Source: CAYXPG01 sp964564845 (GTDB taxonomy: Bacteria > Planctomycetota > Phycisphaerae > Sedimentisphaerales > Anaerobacaceae). From it: a stretch of DNA of 17,578 nt. The notes under the pieces were generated by a model. It did no database searches, was not told the DNA's origin, and saw only the letters and a program-made list of their open reading frames with translations. The stretch covers positions 1-17,578 of the forward strand of contig CAZMCN010000033.1 in the NCBI GenBank assembly GCA_964564845.1. Direction: 5' to 3'. The position numbers were made by a program, and so were the translations under genes. Shown here in pieces: positions 1 to 6,415 of the stretch (positions are counted from its first letter, which is position 1; every line of letters starts with the position of its first letter).

Positions 1-246
1 TGACATTTGAGCACAATTAATCTTAACAAGCGCAAGAAGTTATTATGTTTGGTATTATGCAGTATTCGTTTGGCAAGACATTTACTTTATCCAAAGGAAC
101 CGTACATACCTTTTACGATTATAGAGCAGAAGATTACTGTAACAGGTAAGACAAATATATATGATGCTTGTGGCTCTCTTGCACTCTTGATATTTCTGTT
201 TGATTTTTTCGGCCAGCGCTTCCAATTCGAATTAACTGATTTCAGT
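1..246. other. Spacer downstream of rsmA, no supported gene
   Basis: I see no recognisable gene in this stretch, which lies past the 3' end of rsmA. A short inverted repeat (AACTGA, TT, TCAGTT at 233-246) sits next to the rsmA stop but has no T-run after it, so it is not a convincing terminator. A 47-codon minus-strand frame (225 to 82, TTG start) begins with a coding-like stretch (LEALAEKIKQKYQE) and then loses that character. It could be the relic of a gene or chance. No tRNA-like cloverleaf was found. Confidence 0.5.
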
Positions 247-1134
247 TTATACATTCAACTGTTGCCGGCATTCGTTTGCTATTTCGATATAGTTTTGTGG
301 TGAGAGCTGATCGGGGCGGTGTTTTGGATTTATGCCGGTATTCTCGAAGATTTCAGAGAAGTTGTTAATTTTTGCCAATCTGCCGGAGGCGAATTTGGTG
401 CAGGTACTGACCAATTTTCGCCGATGCTGCATAAAAAGACGTATAATTTCAGTAAATAGTCCGAAGTTTTTGATTCGGCTGATTTTCTCCTGTTTCACAG
501 TGAAGCTGACCATTGCCGAATCGACCTGCGGTGCCGGCCAAAAGACCGTTGGTTTGAGGACTCTTTCTATTCTTACCCGTCCGGTGGCACTGAGGAAGAT
601 ACTCAAGGTGCCATAATGCTTATTGCCCGGCTGGGCTGTCATCCTCTCGGCCACTTCCTTCTGGACAGTAACGTACATACCATCGACGGATGGTGGTTCC
701 TTGACAAGATTGAGCATTACCGGCGAAGCTACATTGTAAGGCAGGTTGGCAACCAGCAGCAATTGTCCAGTGCATTGTTTGCGGGCGGACTTCAGGATTT
801 TGGTGATGGAGGGGTTGATAGCGTTTTTGCTTTCAAGGATGTCGGTATTGATAATTTCGACGTTTTTTTGCGTTTCGAGCTGTCTTTCTGCGATTTTGGC
901 AAGTGCGGGGTCTGCCTCGACGGCGATGACTTTTGCGGCTTTTTGAGCCAGGGTTTCTGTCAGGGAGCCGGTGCCGCAGCCGACTTCGAGTACGATATCA
1001 TCCTCGCTGATATTTGCATAATCAATCAGCAGCTTCATCAGGTTCAGGTCGATTAAGAAATTCTGGCCGAGCCTTTTGTTTGGAACGAGGCCCTGGGATG
1101 CAAGTAACTGCTGGATTTGCCGCTTAGTCTGCAT
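247..1134 (-). CDS. rsmA: 16S rRNA (adenine1518-N6/adenine1519-N6)-dimethyltransferase RsmA (KsgA)
   Basis: Cytoplasmic S-adenosylmethionine-dependent enzyme that dimethylates two adjacent adenines in the helix 45 loop of 16S rRNA late in small-subunit assembly. The 295-aa product has the family motifs in order: LGQNFL near residue 22, the SAM-binding LEVGCGTGSL at 49-58, the catalytic NLPYNVASPV at 130-139, FWPAP near 198-202 and HRRK near 237-240. Length is slightly above the usual 260-290, with a modest insert around 100-122 between the SAM and catalytic motifs. The ATG at 1134 has no clear Shine-Dalgarno sequence because a 7-bp repeat array touches the start codon. In E. coli pdxA and rsmA are adjacent; here pdxA also lies upstream, but a four-helix-bundle gene separates them. 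Expression may depend on readthrough from pdxA or on a start inside the array. Confidence 0.97.
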   Translation of the reverse strand: MQTKRQIQQLLASQGLVPNKRLGQNFLIDLNLMKLLIDYANISEDDIVLEVGCGTGSLTETLAQKAAKVIAVEADPALAKIAERQLETQKNVEIINTDILESKNAINPSITKILKSARKQCTGQLLLVANLPYNVASPVMLNLVKEPPSVDGMYVTVQKEVAERMTAQPGNKHYGTLSIFLSATGRVRIERVLKPTVFWPAPQVDSAMVSFTVKQEKISRIKNFGLFTEIIRLFMQHRRKLVSTCTKFASGRLAKINNFSEIFENTGINPKHRPDQLSPQNYIEIANECRQQLNV

Positions 1135-1168
1135 TAGAATTTAGAATTAAGAATGTAGAATTGGGAAT
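1134..1168. repeat. 7-bp-period array, left arm of an inverted pair
   Basis: Five consecutive degenerate heptamers are read on the plus strand: TTAGAAT, TTAGAAT, TAAGAAT, GTAGAAT, TGGGAAT. The array includes the last base of the rsmA start codon at one end and the first base of the four-helix-bundle gene's stop codon at the other. It is the inverted counterpart of the array at 1576-1610. Aligned over 34 nt (1136-1169 against 1575-1608 reversed), 29 positions agree. Confidence 0.9.
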
Positions 1169-1545
1169 TATCCGGAAGACCGTGTTTTTTTCACAATTGT
1201 GGTCAGGATTGCGACCAGCTCGTTCGATTCGTTAGTCAGTTCGCTCAGCTTATTAGCGGGAACCACTTTAGTTTTTATCAACAGGCGAAGCCAATAATAT
1301 GTCTCACGGGCTTCCTTGAGAGCAATGTTGCACTTCGATACAAAATCAGCTTTGCTTTGTCCTGCCGTTGCCTCTTCTAAATTTGCTCCAATTGATGTTC
1401 CGGAACGCAGAATTTTTCTGCCCAGGATTTCTCCACCATCTTTCTGCTTTGCTAAACACTGATAGAGTTTCACGATTCGACAGGCAAATGAAAATCCTCT
1501 TTCCCGGATGTCTTTTCCCTTGGATTTCCTTTCATTATCGCTCAT
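1168..1545 (-). CDS. S23-type four-helix-bundle protein (23S rRNA intervening-sequence protein family)
   Basis: A 125-aa protein, mostly helical and basic at the N-terminus. It carries the family signature SGTSIGANLEEA in the middle, followed by a helix with IALKEARETYYWL. The family is known from open reading frames inside 23S rRNA intervening sequences and from many free-standing chromosomal copies. Its biochemical role is unknown; a nucleic-acid-binding role is often supposed, and a relative (Avd) works with retroelement reverse transcriptases. I chose the ATG at 1545, which has GAG about 11 nt upstream; a TTG at 1560 would add five residues. The stop codon at 1168-1170 overlaps the left heptamer array, and the right array lies about 30 nt upstream of the start. 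Confident on family, not on function. Confidence 0.9.
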   Translation of the reverse strand: MSDNERKSKGKDIRERGFSFACRIVKLYQCLAKQKDGGEILGRKILRSGTSIGANLEEATAGQSKADFVSKCNIALKEARETYYWLRLLIKTKVVPANKLSELTNESNELVAILTTIVKKTRSSG

Positions 1546-1575
1546 TGTTTTTTCACTCAAAATTATCTATTTGCA

Positions 1576-1610
1576 ATTCTAAATTCTAAACTCTCAATTC
1601 TAAATTCTTT
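1576..1610. repeat. 7-bp-period array, right arm; encodes the pdxA C-terminus
   Basis: Read on the minus strand from 1610 downwards the heptamers are AAAGAAT, TTAGAAT, TGAGAGT, TTAGAAT, TTAGAAT. The pdxA stop codon TAG (1588-1586) lies inside the fourth unit, and the last residues of PdxA (NLELRV) are encoded by the array. It is an inverted copy of the array at 1134-1168. Confidence 0.9.
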
Positions 1611-2629
1611 TTTGTTTTGGCCATTTGGATTGCCGTGGTAATAGCCGCTTTCATACCGGCAGGATTTGCCAGGTCTCTGCCTGCGATATCAAAAGCTGTT
1701 CCGTGCGCAGGCGATGTTCGGATTATGGGTATGCCGAGAGTGATATTAACGGCGTTGTTGAATGCGAGCAGTTTTACGGGGATGAGGCCCTGGTCGTGAT
1801 ACATTGCCACGACGGCGTCAAATTCGCCCTGCACGGCCTGCAGAAAGAGGGTGTCGGCGGGAAACGGTCCCTGGCAGTTTATTCCGTGGTGCTGTGCCAA
1901 CAAAATCGCCGGTGTTATTATTCGTTGTTCTTCATCACCGAATTGACCGGCCTCGCCGGCGTGGGGATTCAGGGCTGCAACGGCGATTTTAGGTTCTTCA
2001 ATGCCGAAGTATTCCTGCAATGCGGTATTTAACAAATCTATCGGCTCAAAGACACAGCCGATTGTGAATTTGTGTCGCACTTCAAAAAGCGCTTCGTGGA
2101 TTGTGGCCAGCGCCACTTTTAACGGTCCAGCCACAAACATCATTACTTTTCGTTTGGATTTGCAGCGCTGTGCCAACATTTCGGTATGGCCCGGCCAGTC
2201 GGCGCCGGCCAGTTTCCAACTGGTTTTGTTGATGGGAGCGGTTACGACGGCATCGATTATGCCGGCCAGGGCGGCGTCGATGGCGTCGAGACAAAACCTT
2301 ATTGACGCTTCGCCGGCAGATTTGCTCGGCCTTCTAATCCAGGGCGGCACCGAGTAGTCGTCATAATCAGCGACAACCACTTTATAAGGATAATCTCTGC
2401 TGATTTTTTCATGCTGATGCCGGCCCCAGAACGGCTCGATTTCTGCGTTGTCGGCGGCATAGCAGAGCTGTTCATTCATACCGAAGACGATAAATTTTGC
2501 GGCCCGCCGGATTTCCGGCTCAGCCAGCGCCTTGACAATGACTTCCGGGCCGATGCCGGCCGCATCGCCCATCGTGATACCTATAACCGGCTGCTGGTTT
2601 ATCGAATTGTTGCTTTTAGTTTGGTTCAT
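1586..2629 (-). CDS. pdxA: 4-hydroxythreonine-4-phosphate dehydrogenase PdxA
   Basis: NAD-dependent, metal-dependent enzyme of the deoxyxylulose-5-phosphate-dependent route to pyridoxal phosphate. It oxidises 4-phosphohydroxy-L-threonine, and the product condenses with deoxyxylulose phosphate through PdxJ. The 347-aa sequence has GITMGDAAGIGPE at 17-29, TAPINK at 130-135, the metal-ligand histidines in GHTE (H148), NPHAGE (H223) and YHDQG (H278), and substrate residues K286, N295 and R304. The usual RTS-x-DHGTA motif reads RTSPAHGTA, with Ala at 308 where Asp is common. The ATG overlaps the stop of the upstream 61-aa gene by ATGA, implying translational coupling. The last six codons and the stop come from a heptamer array, so the native C-terminus may have been altered. 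The deoxyxylulose phosphate supplier dxs is also in this window. Confidence 0.96.
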   Translation of the reverse strand: MNQTKSNNSINQQPVIGITMGDAAGIGPEVIVKALAEPEIRRAAKFIVFGMNEQLCYAADNAEIEPFWGRHQHEKISRDYPYKVVVADYDDYSVPPWIRRPSKSAGEASIRFCLDAIDAALAGIIDAVVTAPINKTSWKLAGADWPGHTEMLAQRCKSKRKVMMFVAGPLKVALATIHEALFEVRHKFTIGCVFEPIDLLNTALQEYFGIEEPKIAVAALNPHAGEAGQFGDEEQRIITPAILLAQHHGINCQGPFPADTLFLQAVQGEFDAVVAMYHDQGLIPVKLLAFNNAVNITLGIPIIRTSPAHGTAFDIAGRDLANPAGMKAAITTAIQMAKTKKNLELRV

Positions 2630-2811
2630 TCTTCAATCGGTATTGCCTCTGTCAGTTCATAATCTATGACTTCGAGCTGCTCACCCTCTCCGTCACTGAC
2701 TTTCTGCTCTGTCTCGATGTCGAAGAGTGAGATGACAAAACTCGATTCCAAGTCCTCTATTGACAATGAGGATATCACATCAGCGAGAATATTGATTCTG
2801 TAGTTTTGCAT
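2626..2811 (-). CDS. Small acidic protein of unknown function, coupled to pdxA
   Basis: A 61-aa acidic protein that I do not recognise. It starts MQNYRINIL and ends in a Glu-rich tail (ELTEAIPIEE), with no cysteines, signal peptide or membrane segment. Its TGA stop overlaps the pdxA ATG in an ATGA arrangement, which supports a real, translated gene that delivers ribosomes to pdxA. A GGA about 11 nt upstream of the ATG at 2811 is the only hint of a ribosome-binding site. It lies 61 nt downstream of the nuclease gene. Function cannot be inferred from sequence. Confidence 0.6.
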   Translation of the reverse strand: MQNYRINILADVISSLSIEDLESSFVISLFDIETEQKVSDGEGEQLEVIDYELTEAIPIEE

Positions 2812-2872
2812 AGTTAGTTCTGTCCTTATATTGAATATAATACTCTACCCTAATAGCGCATCATTATGCCAG

Positions 2873-3907
2873 TCAGCCAGTGTTTGCCTTTTGGAACTTT
2901 ATTTCTTGGTTCCGAGCACTGTATTTAAATAAAAGAATACCCCTATCATTGAAATCGGACATCTCGGCCTTCTTAATAGCGTCATCAGAGAAGTTATACG
3001 CGATCAAGATAGGTTGAATCATTTCAGATTCGCCATTCGCAAGACGGCTACCTGCCCATTGTGAATACCTTATTATTTGACTAACATCTTTCGGCTGAGC
3101 TGTACCTTTTTTGAGTTCTACAACAGAATATTTGTATCTCAGCGGTGCAAGTGTGTACCGGAAGTTCTTATGAAAAACCAAAATGTCGACATTCTTCTGA
3201 CTTATATGATATGGAACATTGTTAGCATACCACTCAATGTCTTCCTTCGGGCCAAAAATTTTTTCTAAGTCATCATCTTCCAAATGAGCTAGAATATAAC
3301 CTCTTAGGAAATCTTCTAAAGCAACTTTTTCACCATCTCTCCAGATTTGGAAGCAAACCTCATTGGGCTCCGAAGGGGTATAAGGGTCGGATGCATCGTA
3401 CTTAACATCTTTACCGTTTATTTTTACGAGTAGTTCTGTCAGCGCTTCCGCCGCTTCCGGGGTTATAGTATTGCACCCACGAGCACCTTGACTCTTTCTA
3501 TATCCCCATATCCCAAATACATTCTCATACTGGGGTGTAGAAAATAGTAGATCTTCTGGAACCGGCTTGGGAAAATAATATGCACTCTCCAGCTTGATTC
3601 TCAATGGCCATTGAGCACCAACAGAAGAACCATCGTTGTTAACTACATTTGCGGTATCAAAAAATAAAGGGCTTGATGCTTTGTAAATACCGTGGAACCC
3701 GACCTGCCTCTCGTATAGAAATACCAAGTCGCCTATACTAATACCCATCATATCAACAAGCATTTTCAGGTAGGGTTTTCTCGAATTAGAAGGATTTACC
3801 CAATCTTTGAAAGTAGTGGGGCAGTCAGGAGTCCCTATACCCCAGAATAGCCTGTCTCTACAGACTCGAAAAGTTTCCTCGTTCGTTATAAGGATATGTG
3901 CTTTCAT
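2873..3907 (-). CDS. EVE-like (PUA-fold) domain fused to a NucS-like PD-(D/E)XK nuclease
   Basis: A 344-aa two-domain protein. Residues 1 to about 115 resemble the EVE/PUA-like fold: a start like ILITNEETFRVC, FWGIG near 21-25, GDLVFLYER at 59-67, FHGIYKASSP at 71-80 and QWPLRIKLE near 99-107. EVE domains are known or predicted to read modified bases. The C-terminal part looks like a NucS-type PD-(D/E)XK nuclease: a helix with LEDDDLEKIFG (209-219), VDI with D241, VVELKK with E264 and K266, and QIIRYSQWA with Q277 and Y281. The likely role is cutting DNA that carries, or lacks, a modification; this is inference. The start overlaps the upstream 75-aa gene by ATGA. The gene is relatively AT-rich and lacks the GCCGG strings common in its neighbours, suggesting acquisition. 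It could instead be a housekeeping repair nuclease. Confidence 0.72.
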   Translation of the reverse strand: MKAHILITNEETFRVCRDRLFWGIGTPDCPTTFKDWVNPSNSRKPYLKMLVDMMGISIGDLVFLYERQVGFHGIYKASSPLFFDTANVVNNDGSSVGAQWPLRIKLESAYYFPKPVPEDLLFSTPQYENVFGIWGYRKSQGARGCNTITPEAAEALTELLVKINGKDVKYDASDPYTPSEPNEVCFQIWRDGEKVALEDFLRGYILAHLEDDDLEKIFGPKEDIEWYANNVPYHISQKNVDILVFHKNFRYTLAPLRYKYSVVELKKGTAQPKDVSQIIRYSQWAGSRLANGESEMIQPILIAYNFSDDAIKKAEMSDFNDRGILLFKYSARNQEIKFQKANTG

Positions 3908-4131
3908 ATAATCCCTTTTATAAACGTTAATTCCTTTTTTATTGTTTTTATAATTCGGGGGGTATCGATGTTTCCCCTGCTTGAGGCAAAAGGCTTGTCA
4001 TAAAGCATTCTTTTCTGTTCGTCGTAGATTTGCAGCCAGTAGACACCATCACCGATGAAATCATCTATATCGAAAGATGAACTATAGAAGAAACACTCTT
4101 CTTCAACCAATATTGATTTGAGCTCTGTCAT
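3904..4131 (-). CDS. Small protein of unknown function, coupled to the EVE-like nuclease
   Basis: A 75-aa soluble protein that I do not recognise. The N-terminal half is acidic and aromatic (ECFFYSSSFDIDDFIGDGVYWLQIYDEQ), predicted mostly strand, and the C-terminal end is a basic helix (RIIKTIKKELTFIKG). Its TGA overlaps the ATG of the nuclease gene (ATGA), so the two are probably made together. In two-gene defence or toxin-antitoxin cassettes a small upstream gene often encodes a regulator, inhibitor or partner subunit, but no known family is visible here. It starts 37 nt downstream of ribE, so it may be read from the ribE promoter. A GGA about 10 nt upstream may act as a ribosome-binding site. 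Confidence 0.65.
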   Translation of the reverse strand: MTELKSILVEEECFFYSSSFDIDDFIGDGVYWLQIYDEQKRMLYDKPFASSRGNIDTPRIIKTIKKELTFIKGII

Positions 4132-4168
4132 ATTTTATTTTCCAACCGATATCTTACCTACCAGGCAC

Positions 4169-4810
4169 TCAAAAGCCGAATTTTTTTAGTTTCTCTATTG
4201 TCAGCGGCTGCTTTTGCGGCAAAATCTTTTCAAGCTGGGTTTTTATAGTCTTTACGATTATGTCGTTTTCTATATTCACCCAATCGCCGATTTTTGCTTT
4301 GCCGAGTGTTGTATTTTTCAGCGTCTCTGGTATTAGAGTAACGCTGAAACTTGTTTGTTCCATATTTGCTATCGTCAGCGAAATCCCGTCAACGGCGACC
4401 GAGCCCTTCGGTATCATTTGTTCGAGCAGTTCAGGCGGTGCTGCAAATTTCATATCGGCAAATTGTCCAGTCCTGTCAATTGTTTTTATTGTAGCAGTTC
4501 CGTCAATGTGGCCGGTAACGAAGTGCCCGCCGAATCTGCTGTCGGCTTTTATAGCTCTTTCTGCATTGGCCATCGAGCCCGGCCTGAGCCCGCCGAGGTT
4601 CGATTTTGCCAGAGTTTCCGGGCTTATGTCAAAACGGGCAATCCGGCCGTCGAGCGCGGCTACGGTCAGGCAGGCGCCGTTTATTGCGATGCTGTGGCCT
4701 GTTTTGGTTCCGTCGGCCAGCTCGGCTAAATCTATGCTGAGCAGCATTGCGCCACTGCTTCGGCTAACCGACTTTACCCGGCAAATCGACTCAATAAGTC
4801 CGGTGAACAT
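4169..4810 (-). CDS. ribE: Riboflavin synthase, alpha chain
   Basis: Catalyses dismutation of two 6,7-dimethyl-8-ribityllumazines to riboflavin plus the pyrimidine precursor, the last step of riboflavin synthesis, as a cytoplasmic trimer. The 213-aa product begins with the characteristic MFTGLIE and has two lumazine-binding repeats: the first with GHSIAINGACLTV, FDISPETL and SNL, the second with GGHFVTGHIDG, KGSVAVDGISLTI, LIPETLKNTTL and VNIENDI. I chose the ATG at 4810, preceded at 8 nt by GGGAG; a TTG at 4825 would add five residues but would include the ribosome-binding site. The C-terminal tail (about 15 residues, basic) is typical. It is first in the minus-strand gene run and has a strong predicted promoter at 4871-4899. 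No FMN riboswitch is visible in its leader of roughly 55 nt. Confidence 0.97.
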   Translation of the reverse strand: MFTGLIESICRVKSVSRSSGAMLLSIDLAELADGTKTGHSIAINGACLTVAALDGRIARFDISPETLAKSNLGGLRPGSMANAERAIKADSRFGGHFVTGHIDGTATIKTIDRTGQFADMKFAAPPELLEQMIPKGSVAVDGISLTIANMEQTSFSVTLIPETLKNTTLGKAKIGDWVNIENDIIVKTIKTQLEKILPQKQPLTIEKLKKFGF

Positions 4811-4870
4811 AAAAAGCGCTCCCAAAACGATTATTTATTATTGATAAAATAAAACTATATATTACAATCA

Positions 4871-4899
4871 ATTATACGTAATCGGTAATCAATAATCAA
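4871..4899 (-). promoter_or_regulatory. Predicted sigma-70 promoter of the ribE gene run, inside a repeat array
   Basis: On the minus strand TTGATT (4899-4894) is followed after 17 nt by a perfect TATAAT (4876-4871). Transcription would start near 4864, about 55 nt before the ribE ATG. The -35 box and much of the spacer belong to the heptamer array at 4880-4907. Confidence 0.6.
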
Positions 4900-4907
4900 G
4901 TTATAAG
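4880..4907. repeat. 7-bp-period degenerate array
   Basis: Four heptamers on the plus strand: AATCGGT, AATCAAT, AATCAAG, TTATAAG. Read on the minus strand it contains TAACTTGATTATTGAT, which also starts at 6360, downstream of the ThyA-like gene, in the opposite sense. The two plus-strand genes between them are therefore bracketed by an inverted pair. Confidence 0.7.
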
Positions 4908-4921
4908 GGGGCAGGACAGTT

Positions 4922-5419
4922 ATGAATACGTTTTGGCTGAAAATAGTGATATTTGCGGTTATTGTTGTGGGTTTGGTTGTCCTTGTAAAAACCTTATCTC
5001 CCGAAGTCGAAGAGGCGATGGATTTTGATAAGCAGTCCGAACAGCTTGCTCGTGCGCAGGAAGAGAAGCTGCAGGCCGAGCTTGCCGAGGCCGAGGCAAA
5101 AGCCAGGCAGGCCAGGCTCGAACAGACACAAACAAAGCAGCCTGCAGCCGAACCTGTAGCCTCCCAGCCGATAAGCGATGAGATTGACCATCTCGGGCAG
5201 AATATACAGGCCCAAAGATTATATCAGATGGCCGAGGCTGAATTCAGGATTGCCCGAAAGCCGCTTATGAGCTTCAAAAGGTGTGTCGATTACTGCCGTC
5301 AGATAATCAACAAATTTCCTGACAGCGGCGAGGCCGCAAAGGCAAGGGTGCTTCTGCGTAAAATGCCTGTGCGTGAACGTGAAAGGTGGAAAGTTACCGA
5401 TGAGGAAATGGGGCTTTAA
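4922..5419 (+). CDS. Membrane-anchored coiled-coil protein of unknown function
   Basis: A 165-aa protein with a single N-terminal membrane helix (about residues 7-24, IVIFAVIVVGLVVLVKTL). An Ala/Glu/Gln-rich coiled coil follows at about 30-70, then a Pro/Ala/Gln linker and a C-terminal TPR-like helical pair (about 98-150, with EAEFRIA, CRQIINKFPDSGEAAKARVLL). The last part resembles the repeat that ends YbgF/CpoB-type and outer-membrane assembly lipoproteins, but there is no lipobox. The C-terminal domain probably faces the periplasm. An AGGA 5 nt before the ATG supports the start. The ThyA-like gene follows after 48 nt, so they are probably co-transcribed; no functional link is evident. Confidence 0.8.
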   Translation: MNTFWLKIVIFAVIVVGLVVLVKTLSPEVEEAMDFDKQSEQLARAQEEKLQAELAEAEAKARQARLEQTQTKQPAAEPVASQPISDEIDHLGQNIQAQRLYQMAEAEFRIARKPLMSFKRCVDYCRQIINKFPDSGEAAKARVLLRKMPVRERERWKVTDEEMGL

Positions 5420-5467
5420 AATTTAACAATATGTGAAGTTGAAACCAGGCTCACAAAGGCCGACTAA

Positions 5468-6361
5468 ATGACTACTCCTGTCTCGAGTGTTAACATACCT
5501 GCTTTATTGATAACCGCCGACTGCCTGCCGGAGGCGTGGGAAAAGGCCGTTTTAGCGGTATGGGACAATGGCATTGATATTAAAACTCAGTATGACAAAT
5601 CCAACGATGCGCCAAGCAAAGATGCAACGGTTATGGTTACCGTCACTAATCCTTTGGCTGAGCCGCGGATTCACAAGAATTTTCCGGGCGGGCCGGCCGA
5701 GCTGGAAGCGTATCGCCAGGAAGTTGTCAGCGGCATTCACGACCACTGGATTGACGCTGCAGCGGGCAAGTGGACTTATACCTATCACGAACGACTGTTT
5801 ACATACTGTCCGGTGGAGAATATTCGTAAATCAGCTTCGCCAAAGCCGTTTAAGAAGGTTGACCAGATTCAGTATATTATCGATTGTCTCTCGCAGACTG
5901 CTCATACCCGCAGGGCCCAGGCTGTAACCTGGATGCCTACAGCCGACCCACAGACTGATGACCCGCCCTGTCTTCAGAGGATATGGTGCCGATTGGTGAA
6001 GGGTGCTGCCGGCGAGCTGTCGCTTAATATGAATACACACTGGCGCAGCAGAGACCTTTATAAGGCCTGGTTTATGAATGTCTATGCCCTTACCGACCTT
6101 CAAAGAATAATTGCTGAGAGGATTTCAGCAGAAATCAGCAAGCCGGTGACGGTTGGCAGGTACGTCGATATCAGTGATTCGCTGCATATTTATGGCAGCT
6201 ACTTTGACGAGGTAGCCGGCGAGGTCGAGAAGATGCGCAAAAGCGACTTTACACAGCGTGCCTGGGAGAGCAAGCACCCTGCTTTTGAGATGATGACGGC
6301 CGAAGCCAGAGAAAACCTTGCCAAGGATGTAGACTGGTACGCAAAGCCAAAGGGACAGTAA
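5468..6361 (+). CDS. Thymidylate synthase-like protein (divergent ThyA fold)
   Basis: A 297-aa protein with the ThyA active-site layout in order: TRRAQAVTW with the phosphate-binding arginines at 148-149, DPPC with candidate nucleophile C168, HWRSRD (R193, S194, D196), N204 in FMNVYAL, and SDSLHIYGSY with H240 and Y242. The D196-N204 spacing equals that of E. coli D169-N177. Asn at the position that selects the base points to a uracil nucleotide; cytosine-specific hydroxymethylases have Asp there. The residue after the cysteine is Leu, not the usual His, and the N-terminal 110 residues do not look like classical ThyA. The likely reaction is dUMP to dTMP with methylene-tetrahydrofolate, or a related pyrimidine C5 modification. 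No dihydrofolate reductase or thyX is in the window. AAGG lies about 9 nt before the ATG. Sure on fold, less on substrate. Confidence 0.75.
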   Translation: MTTPVSSVNIPALLITADCLPEAWEKAVLAVWDNGIDIKTQYDKSNDAPSKDATVMVTVTNPLAEPRIHKNFPGGPAELEAYRQEVVSGIHDHWIDAAAGKWTYTYHERLFTYCPVENIRKSASPKPFKKVDQIQYIIDCLSQTAHTRRAQAVTWMPTADPQTDDPPCLQRIWCRLVKGAAGELSLNMNTHWRSRDLYKAWFMNVYALTDLQRIIAERISAEISKPVTVGRYVDISDSLHIYGSYFDEVAGEVEKMRKSDFTQRAWESKHPAFEMMTAEARENLAKDVDWYAKPKGQ

Positions 6362-6362
6362 C

Positions 6363-6390
6363 TTGATTATTGATAATCAATAACTGATTA
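6363..6390. repeat. 7-bp-period degenerate array after the ThyA-like gene
   Basis: Four degenerate heptamers: TTGATTA, TTGATAA, TCAATAA, CTGATTA. The array begins immediately after the stop codon (TAA, 6359-6361) and ends directly before the AAGGAG ribosome-binding site of the next gene. It also contains a palindromic core (TTGATAATCAA, 6370-6380). It is the inverted partner of 4880-4907. Confidence 0.7.
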
Positions 6391-6396
6391 AAGGAG
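6391..6396 (+). promoter_or_regulatory. Shine-Dalgarno AAGGAG that questions the start of the parvulin gene
   Basis: AAGGAG ends at 6396. The first canonical in-frame start, GTG at 6416, is 19 nt away, which is too far for it. ATA at 6404 is 7 nt away and in frame, and would give a start of the type (M)GLIVNGERIEDS. A weaker AGG at 6406-6408 could serve the GTG. Confidence 0.55.
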
Positions 6397-6415
6397 CTGG
6401 ACGATAGGTTTAATA

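Larger units (their letters stand above)
1134..1610 (-). mobile_element. Candidate insertion unit: four-helix-bundle gene between inverted heptamer arrays
   Basis: An S23-type four-helix-bundle gene is enclosed by inverted arrays of TTAGAAT-like heptamers, giving a compact unit of about 475 bp. It lies exactly between pdxA and rsmA, neighbours in E. coli. A transcript of the gene strand could pair 31 of 34 positions between the arms; two of the five differences between arms become G-U pairs. In 23S rRNA intervening sequences, a long stem enclosing an open reading frame for this same protein family is cut out by RNase III, so the architecture is similar. That this unit moves is inference; no transposase or target-site duplication is visible. 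Confidence 0.45.

Noticed and set aside
82..225. 47-codon minus-strand frame after rsmA (LEALAEKIKQKYQE...)
   Set aside because: The first third looks coding, but the rest does not, the start is TTG without a ribosome-binding site, and nothing is recognisable.
233..246. Terminator for the minus-strand gene run after rsmA
   Set aside because: A 6-bp palindrome with a 2-nt loop and no T-run on the relevant side.
7..303. 98-codon plus-strand open frame at the left edge
   Set aside because: It overlaps the rsmA 3' end antisense, starts with TTG, and shows no domain or codon pattern of a gene.
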